Source of the DNA: Bacillota bacterium
GTDB taxonomy: Bacteria; Bacillota; Clostridia; Christensenellales; CAG-138
Length of the DNA stretch: 9,031 nucleotides
Assembly (NCBI GenBank): GCA_023458615.1
Contig: JAEWYV010000039.1
Location: forward strand, 1 to 9,031
Reading direction: 5' to 3'
Positions 4,745-9,031 of this stretch are shown here, piece by piece. A program made the translations under genes and the position numbers. Position 1 is the stretch's first letter. Each line of letters starts with the position of its first letter. The notes under the pieces were generated by a model. That model saw only the letters and a program-made list of their open reading frames with translations. It was not told the DNA's origin and ran no database searches.

Positions 4745-6745
4745 ATGAAAAAAAAGATACTCATCCTTGGCGGAAGCTATGCGGGCGTAAAAGCAGGAAA
4801 GACCCTGCACAAGATTTTTCGCAAGGACGATGACGTTGAAATCACACTGATCGACAAGAATCCATTCCACACGCTGATGACCGAGCTGCACGAAGTTGCC
4901 GGACATCGCACCGAGGCGGATTCCATCAAAATCGATCTGCGAAAGATTTTCCGCGGACGAAAGGTAAAGGTCGTTACGGACGAGATCACGCGCTGCGACA
5001 TGACCGAAAAAAAGGTCTTTGGTGCCAAAACGGCGTATGATTTTGACTATTTGATCATTGCCATCGGCAGCCAGCCGAACTTCTTTGGCGTAAAGGGCGC
5101 GGAGGAAAACTCACATACCCTTTGGTCCTATCAGGATGCCATCAAACTGCGCGCGCATGTGGAGCATATGTTTGAGCGCGCTTCTTATGAAGAGGATGCG
5201 GACGAGCGCAAGCGTCTCTTAACGTTTGCGGTCTGTGGCGGCGGCTTTACCGGCGTTGAGATGGTTGGCGAGCTGGGTGAGTCGAAGAAGCATTTTTGCA
5301 CGAAATACAACATCAATCCTGACGACGTTACCATCTATAATATCGAGGCATTGGATCGCATCCTCGGCATGCTCAACAGCGATAAGCTGGTCAAGAAGAT
5401 CGAGGATAATTACTTCAAGAAACTTGGCGTTACGCTGCTGAAGCACTCCGCCATTGTAGAGGTCAAGCCGGATTCGTTTACACTCGCAGACGGAACGGTT
5501 ATCCCGAGCTATACGTTGATCTGGTCGGCGGGCATCAAGTGCGTCGAAGGTGCGCAGGACTTTGACCTTGACAAGGGTAAGGGTTCTCGCATCTGCGTCA
5601 ACGAATACATGCAGGGCCTGCAGGACGGCCAGCCCATCGAGGGCATCTATGTTGCAGGCGACTGCGCGTTCTATGAAGATGCGAAGGGATTCATGCCGCA
5701 GATCGTGCAGGCAGCGGAACAGTCCGCGCATACCGCGGCGCTGAATATCGCCGAGGAGATCAAGGGTACAAAGCATTTTCATGTACACGAACAGAAGTAC
5801 AACGGGTTCATGGTTTCGGTCGGCTCCCGGCGCGGCGTGGCAAACATCGGGTTTTTAGCGTCCGGCTGGTTTGCGATTTTCGTCAAGCACTTTGTCAATG
5901 TTTATTATCAGTTTATGGTTGCGGGGTTCATGCAGGTTGCAAACTATCTGCGCCATGAAATCTTCAACATCAAGAATAAGCGTTCGTTTGTTGGCGGACA
6001 TTTTTCCAAGCGCAGCCCGAATTTCTGGATGGTGCCGTTCCGCCTCTGGCTCGGTTTTATGTGGCTGACGGAAGGCGTCGTGAAGATTTCCGAAGGCTGG
6101 TTTAACTCTCCGCAGGTCGTCAACACGGTCAACTATCTGGCGGGGAATGTTGCAACACAGGCGGCAGCCGCTTCGGACGCGGTCAGCGCGGCAACGAGCG
6201 TTGCGCAAGGCGCAGCCGACGCGGTCAGCGCGGCAACGGGGGTTGCGCAAGGTGCCGCGGATGCGGTCAGCGCCGCAACCGGGGCTGTCGCGGAGGTTGC
6301 CAATCAGGCAACACAAGCCGCAGCACAGCTTCCCGGCATCTTCCAGTGGGTGGTTAACCATAAGCCTTCCGGATATGGCGAAGCGCTCCTGCATGCGCCG
6401 AAGTTTGTGGTTTGGATTATGAATCACTGGATTGCGCCGATCGAAGTTCCGGTTCAGATCATGATGGTTATCATGGAGATTTTGATCGGACTTAGCTTCA
6501 TGGGCGGTCTGTTCACCTTCCCGATGGCGCTCATCAGCATCGTTATGACCATCGCAATTGCGATGACGGGCATGGCGGATGTTACGATGATGTGGTATTT
6601 CTTTGGCGGCATTGCGATTCTCATGGGCGCAGGGCGCACGTTCGGATTGGACTATTATGTCATACCGTGGCTCAAAAAGCGCTGGATCAAAACGAGACTC
6701 GCAGGCAAGAGCTATCTGTATTACGATCATACGGATGACGAGTAA
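4745..6745 (+). CDS. ndh2: Type II NADH dehydrogenase fused to a DoxX-like membrane domain (EET Ndh2)
   Basis: A 666-residue NDH-2, which passes electrons from NADH to membrane quinone without pumping ions. The cytoplasmic N-terminal part has two dinucleotide folds: FAD site ILGGSYAG (7-14), NADH site CGGGFTGVE (164-172), and the FAD-contacting YVAGDCAF (302-309, Asp306). About residues 374-395 are hydrophobic/amphipathic and probably membrane-associated. Plain NDH-2 proteins stop near 400-430 residues; here about 240 more follow, with predicted membrane helices near 429-447, 568-590, 593-610 and 613-630, resembling the DoxX family. This extension also marks the Ndh2 of the Listeria EET locus. 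Between the first and second of these helices lies an Ala-rich insert with three 14-residue repeats (478-519). GGAGAAGGAA precedes the ATG. It is divergent from pplA and has its own promoter and terminator. The inferred role is to feed the demethylmenaquinone pool that reduces the flavinylated lipoprotein. Confidence 0.92.
   Translation: MKKKILILGGSYAGVKAGKTLHKIFRKDDDVEITLIDKNPFHTLMTELHEVAGHRTEADSIKIDLRKIFRGRKVKVVTDEITRCDMTEKKVFGAKTAYDFDYLIIAIGSQPNFFGVKGAEENSHTLWSYQDAIKLRAHVEHMFERASYEEDADERKRLLTFAVCGGGFTGVEMVGELGESKKHFCTKYNINPDDVTIYNIEALDRILGMLNSDKLVKKIEDNYFKKLGVTLLKHSAIVEVKPDSFTLADGTVIPSYTLIWSAGIKCVEGAQDFDLDKGKGSRICVNEYMQGLQDGQPIEGIYVAGDCAFYEDAKGFMPQIVQAAEQSAHTAALNIAEEIKGTKHFHVHEQKYNGFMVSVGSRRGVANIGFLASGWFAIFVKHFVNVYYQFMVAGFMQVANYLRHEIFNIKNKRSFVGGHFSKRSPNFWMVPFRLWLGFMWLTEGVVKISEGWFNSPQVVNTVNYLAGNVATQAAAASDAVSAATSVAQGAADAVSAATGVAQGAADAVSAATGAVAEVANQATQAAAQLPGIFQWVVNHKPSGYGEALLHAPKFVVWIMNHWIAPIEVPVQIMMVIMEILIGLSFMGGLFTFPMALISIVMTIAIAMTGMADVTMMWYFFGGIAILMGAGRTFGLDYYVIPWLKKRWIKTRLAGKSYLYYDHTDDE
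6176..6301 (+). repeat. Three tandem 42-bp repeats in ndh2 (14-residue Ala-rich units)
   Basis: Units 6176-6217, 6218-6259 and 6260-6301 encode variants of D-A-V-S-A-A-T-x-V-A-Q-G-A-A (residues 478-519). Units 1 and 2 are nearly identical in DNA; unit 3 shares its first half and then diverges. The period keeps frame, so copy number can change without breaking the protein. The peptide is expected to form a long amphipathic helix in the loop after the first C-terminal membrane helix. Confidence 0.92.
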
Positions 6746-6752
6746 CATCAAC

Positions 6753-6815
6753 CGGGCGGCTGCTCCATATCCTCCAAAGCGGGGGATATTGGGTTGCTCC
6801 GCCCGATTTGTTTTC
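6753..6815 (+). terminator. Two-tier intrinsic terminator after ndh2
   Basis: An outer stem CGGGCGG/CCGCCCG (6753-6759 with 6799-6805) encloses an inner 9-bp stem (6767-6775 with 6781-6789, loop AAAGC) and is followed by ATTTGTTTTC. It begins eight bases after the ndh2 stop. It should separate ndh2 from dmkB. Confidence 0.8.
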
Positions 6816-6840
6816 TAATCCGGCAGGGAATCATGCGCTA

Positions 6841-6869
6841 TTGCATTCTTTTGCATTGAAAAAGCAATG
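6841..6869. repeat. TTGCATT direct repeat with partial dyad upstream of dmkB
   Basis: TTGCATT occurs at 6841-6847 and 6851-6857, and the second copy faces GCAATG at 6864-6869 (CATTG-N6-CAATG, or TTGC-N9-GCAA). The arms resemble the dyads near marR and the response regulator. No clear -35/-10 pair was found in the 140 nt between the ndh2 terminator and dmkB, so the dmkB promoter is undefined; it may overlap this cluster. Confidence 0.3.
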
Positions 6870-6955
6870 TAAGCGATAGAAATCATACTGTGCCAGAGCA
6901 CACAATGCAGGCAAGAGCGGTTCCCTGTTTTCTCTTATTTGGTAAAAGGAACAAC

Positions 6956-7939
6956 ATGAGCAATTATTGGATAGATCATCCGGCAATACAATCGGAATTG
7001 GAAGCGGTCAGGCAGTTTATGCTTGATTCCATTTCGGATGCGATGCCGCTGGTGAAAGAGCCACTGACCGAGGTGATTCTCTCCGGCGGAAAGATGCTGC
7101 GGCCCGCCATGGTCATCCTCGGCGCAAAGCTCGGCAAATATAAAAGCGCGCGTGTCATCCCGATTGCGGCCTGTGTGGAGCTGCTGCATACGGCAACGCT
7201 GATCCACGATGACATCATCGACGAATCCAAACTCCGCAGAGGCATTGAAACCGTACACAGCAAATATTCCAAGGAAGTTGCCGTCCTTGTGGGCGACTAT
7301 GTATTTGCAAAAACATTCGATCTGCTTGCGGGGGACTATCCCGCCGAGATGCTCAAGAACCTCTCACATAGCATCATGGCAATCTGCGAAGGGGAACTCT
7401 CCCAGTTCGCCCATCGATATAGTGACACGCTTGGTCTGGATCAATATTTGGAGATCATTGCGGGCAAAACCGCCGCGCTGTTCTCGATGAGCCTGTTTGC
7501 GGGGGCATACGAGGCGGGCGCAAACAACCAGACGCAACGCGCCCTGGTACAGGCGGGATATTGCATCGGCATGGCATTTCAGATTATTGACGATTGTCTG
7601 GACTATTTGGGCAAGGACGCAACCATCGGCAAAAATGTTGCAAACGACATCAAAAAGGGCGACATCACCCTCCCGATACTATTCGCGCTTCAAAATGAGC
7701 CCACTGGCGCACTGAGCGAGTTGGTTTTCCATAGCGACCTCTCGGCGGAGCATGTCGATCGCATTCGCTCGTTGGTCATAGAGAACCAGGGGGTTGCAAT
7801 GGCGGAGGAGAAGGCACGCGAATACGGACAGGATGCGAGAAAGGCTCTGGAAAAGATTAAAAAATCCGAAAGCCGCAGCATTCTGGAAAAGATGGTGGAT
7901 TCTATTTTGCAGTCCCCGAAGAACGCGGCGGTCGATTAA
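6956..7939 (+). CDS. dmkB: Long-chain trans-polyprenyl diphosphate synthase (DmkB-like)
   Basis: A 327-residue member of the isoprenyl synthase family that extends an allylic diphosphate with isopentenyl units to make the quinone side chain. The start is the ATG at 6956 (MSNYWIDHP), preceded by AAAAGGA five bases upstream; the frame stays open back to a GTG at 6890, but those 22 extra codons lack family features. Landmarks: GGKMLRP (44-50) for isopentenyl diphosphate binding, first Asp-rich motif Asp85-Asp86-x-x-Asp89 (LIHDDIIDE), GDYVFAKTF, and second motif Asp212-Asp213-x-x-Asp216 (QIIDDCLDY) followed by KKGDITLP. The residues four and five before the first motif are Thr81 and Ala80, small rather than aromatic, which fits a long product rather than geranylgeranyl or farnesyl diphosphate. 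It follows ndh2 after a terminator. Together with the UbiA-family enzyme it would complete (demethyl)menaquinone assembly, as DmkB does in the Listeria locus. Exact chain length cannot be read from sequence. Confidence 0.92.
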   Translation: MSNYWIDHPAIQSELEAVRQFMLDSISDAMPLVKEPLTEVILSGGKMLRPAMVILGAKLGKYKSARVIPIAACVELLHTATLIHDDIIDESKLRRGIETVHSKYSKEVAVLVGDYVFAKTFDLLAGDYPAEMLKNLSHSIMAICEGELSQFAHRYSDTLGLDQYLEIIAGKTAALFSMSLFAGAYEAGANNQTQRALVQAGYCIGMAFQIIDDCLDYLGKDATIGKNVANDIKKGDITLPILFALQNEPTGALSELVFHSDLSAEHVDRIRSLVIENQGVAMAEEKAREYGQDARKALEKIKKSESRSILEKMVDSILQSPKNAAVD

Positions 7940-7972
7940 GCAAGCCGTCGATAAAAAAACGCTTCAAACAAA

Positions 7973-8025
7973 AAAATGCCCCAATGCGAAACAGGCATAT
8001 GCCTGAACAAGCATCGGGGTATTTT
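7973..8025. terminator. Bidirectional three-tier palindromic terminator between dmkB and dinB
   Basis: Outer arms 7973-7982 and 8016-8025 pair over 10 bp (one G-T). After one A-C mismatch, ATGC (7984-7987) pairs with GCAT (8011-8014), and the tip holds the perfect 14-bp palindrome CAGGCATATGCCTG (7992-8005). The minus strand continues into TTTTTTTGTTTG, a strong signal for dinB; the plus strand ends the arm in ATTTT, suitable for dmkB. It is 33 nt after the dmkB stop and 46 nt after the dinB stop. Confidence 0.82.
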
Positions 8026-8071
8026 AATGAACAGAATAAAAAAGAGACGGGGCGCGATGGCAGCTCCACAC

Positions 8072-9031
8072 TTAATGCTTTTTCATCAACCTTGCATAGG
8101 AAATGGAATCTTTTCCATATCGGGAGCGGATGGAATCCATCGCCTGATCCCGCTTGGCGTTTTTGAGCTTTTCTTCCGTCGTATCGCCAATCAGCGTCAT
8201 TTGCTCGGTGCAGCAATCCGTCAGGTTCGTTCCTGTTACCGAGAGCAGACGGACAGGAGCCGTCATCGGCCAGGATTTTTCTGCGATAGCGACCGCCGCA
8301 TCGTAGATCTCCTTGGTCACATTGGTGGGCGCTAGTAGTTTCTGCTGGCGCGAGATGGTTTTAAAGTATGGGTCGCGAATCTGAATCTGCACCGTCGAGC
8401 AATACAAACCGTGCTTTCGCAAACGGGACCCAACATGATCGCTCAGCGCGAGCAGCCCCGCGCAGATCTCCTGCCGGTCCTTTAGATCGTGGGGAAAGGT
8501 GATGCTGTTGCCAACGCTTTTGGGCGCGCCCGCATCCTGCGCGGGTATAACGGGCTGATTGTCCAGCCCCATGGCATATTCCCAGATGGTGTCGCCGCTT
8601 CGTCCGAGGATCGCGCGCATCTGCTCGCGGCCCGCGTTGGCGATGGCGCCGATGGTGTCGATGCCCATGCTTGCAAGGCGCTCGGCGGATGCGCTGCCGA
8701 CAAACATCATATCCCGCGCGGAAAGCGGCCAGAGAATCGATTGAAAATTTTCGCGTGTGATGACCGTTGTGGCATCCGGCTTCTTATAATCGCTGCCCAG
8801 CTTGGCAAAGATCTTATTAAAGGAAACGCCGACCGAAATGGTGATTCCAAACTCCTCGAACACGCGTCTGCGCAGCTCGTCCGCAATTTCGCGTCCGGAG
8901 CCGAACTGAAACATCGAGCCGCTGACGTCGAGCCAGGATTCATCGATGCTGAAGGGCTCCACCAAATCTGTGTACTGTCCGTAGATTTGATTGATTTTCT
9001 CACAGTATTCCTCATAGAGGTGGTGATGCGG
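8072..9031 (-). CDS. dinB: DNA polymerase IV (DinB, Y family), N-terminus beyond window
   Basis: The frame is open from the window edge (first codons PHHHLYEEYCEKINQIYGQY) to the stop at 8072, giving 319 residues of an error-prone translesion polymerase; about 80-90 N-terminal residues with the first metal-binding Asp are missing. The TTG near 8965 is internal, not a start. The catalytic pair Asp-Glu is in F-S-I-D-E-S-W-L-D-V (visible residues 27-36), followed by GISVGVSFNKIFAKLGSDYKKP-type palm sequence, a thumb segment (DMMFVGSASAERLASMG) and the little-finger domain. Near the C-terminus EQMTLI (276-281) resembles the QL[S/D]LF beta-clamp binding peptide found at this place in Bacillota DinB. 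It converges on dmkB and shares its terminator. Nothing links it to the electron transfer genes, and it likely marks the edge of that locus. Confidence 0.94.
   Translation of the reverse strand, partial: PHHHLYEEYCEKINQIYGQYTDLVEPFSIDESWLDVSGSMFQFGSGREIADELRRRVFEEFGITISVGVSFNKIFAKLGSDYKKPDATTVITRENFQSILWPLSARDMMFVGSASAERLASMGIDTIGAIANAGREQMRAILGRSGDTIWEYAMGLDNQPVIPAQDAGAPKSVGNSITFPHDLKDRQEICAGLLALSDHVGSRLRKHGLYCSTVQIQIRDPYFKTISRQQKLLAPTNVTKEIYDAAVAIAEKSWPMTAPVRLLSVTGTNLTDCCTEQMTLIGDTTEEKLKNAKRDQAMDSIRSRYGKDSISYARLMKKH

Noticed and set aside
6176..6301. CRISPR-like or regulatory repeat array
   Set aside because: The 42-bp units are contiguous, in frame and without spacers, so they are protein repeats; the TTGCGCAA copies inside them are explained by coding sequence.
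5855..6751. Long minus-strand frame (298 codons) opposite the end of ndh2
   Set aside because: It is a frame shadow of the GC-rich ndh2 sequence; it is rich in Arg, His and Asn, lacks domains and has no start signals.
6890..6955. GTG-started extension of the polyprenyl synthase by 22 residues
   Set aside because: No ribosome binding site precedes the GTG, while AAAAGGA precedes the ATG at 6956; the extra residues do not resemble the family N-terminus.
1..9031. Insertion sequences, tRNA or rRNA genes, CRISPR arrays, phage or toxin-antitoxin genes
   Set aside because: No transposase or integrase motifs, no terminal inverted repeats with target duplications, no tRNA-like cloverleaf and no spaced repeats were seen on either strand by eye.

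Overview
The window reads as a chromosomal stretch from a Gram-positive (Bacillota), probably clostridial, anaerobe of roughly balanced base composition. The clues are strong GGAGG/AAGGA ribosome binding sites, lipoproteins with signal peptidase II signals, a UbiA prenyltransferase and membrane-anchored NDH-2 of the kind found in Listeria and clostridia, and a DinB of Bacillota type. The organism is an inference; no rRNA or taxonomic marker is present.

Most of the window (about 509-7939) carries a set of genes matching the flavin-based extracellular electron transfer (EET) locus described in Listeria: a UbiA-family (DmkA/MenA-like) prenyltransferase (+, 509-1477), an ApbE/FmnB FAD:protein FMN transferase lipoprotein (-, 1493-2545), a CitB/DcuR-type response regulator (-, 2593-3288), a two-domain PplA-like flavin-acceptor lipoprotein (-, 3435-4313), a type II NADH dehydrogenase fused to a four-helix membrane domain (+, 4745-6745) and a long-chain polyprenyl diphosphate synthase (DmkB-like; +, 6956-7939). 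The inferred flow is: DmkB makes the isoprenoid tail, DmkA attaches it to a naphthoate head to give a (demethyl)menaquinone, Ndh2 passes NADH electrons to that quinone in the membrane, and the PplA-like lipoprotein, flavinylated outside the cell by ApbE, carries electrons to extracellular acceptors. EetA, EetB and the riboflavin transporter FmnA of the Listeria locus are not in this window.

Layout: a MarR-family regulator gene runs off the left edge (-, 1-314) and is divergent from dmkA. dmkA and apbE converge with a 15-nt gap and a 13-bp hairpin inside the end of apbE. Response regulator and apbE form one transcription unit with a good promoter; pplA is separated from it by a strong intrinsic terminator. 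pplA and ndh2 diverge from a 431-nt AT-rich control region. ndh2 ends in a two-tier terminator, and dmkB follows after about 140 nt. At the right edge a dinB gene (DNA polymerase IV, -, 8072-9031, N-terminus missing) converges on dmkB across a shared three-tier palindromic terminator and is probably unrelated to the EET genes.

Most worth following: the rearranged EET locus with a built-in response regulator, the repeated Asp-x-x-Ala-Ser-Val-Ser flavinylation-like motif of the PplA-like protein, the three 14-residue Ala-rich repeats inside Ndh2, and TTGC/GCAA dyads that recur in the intergenic regions and could tie the locus to the MarR regulator.
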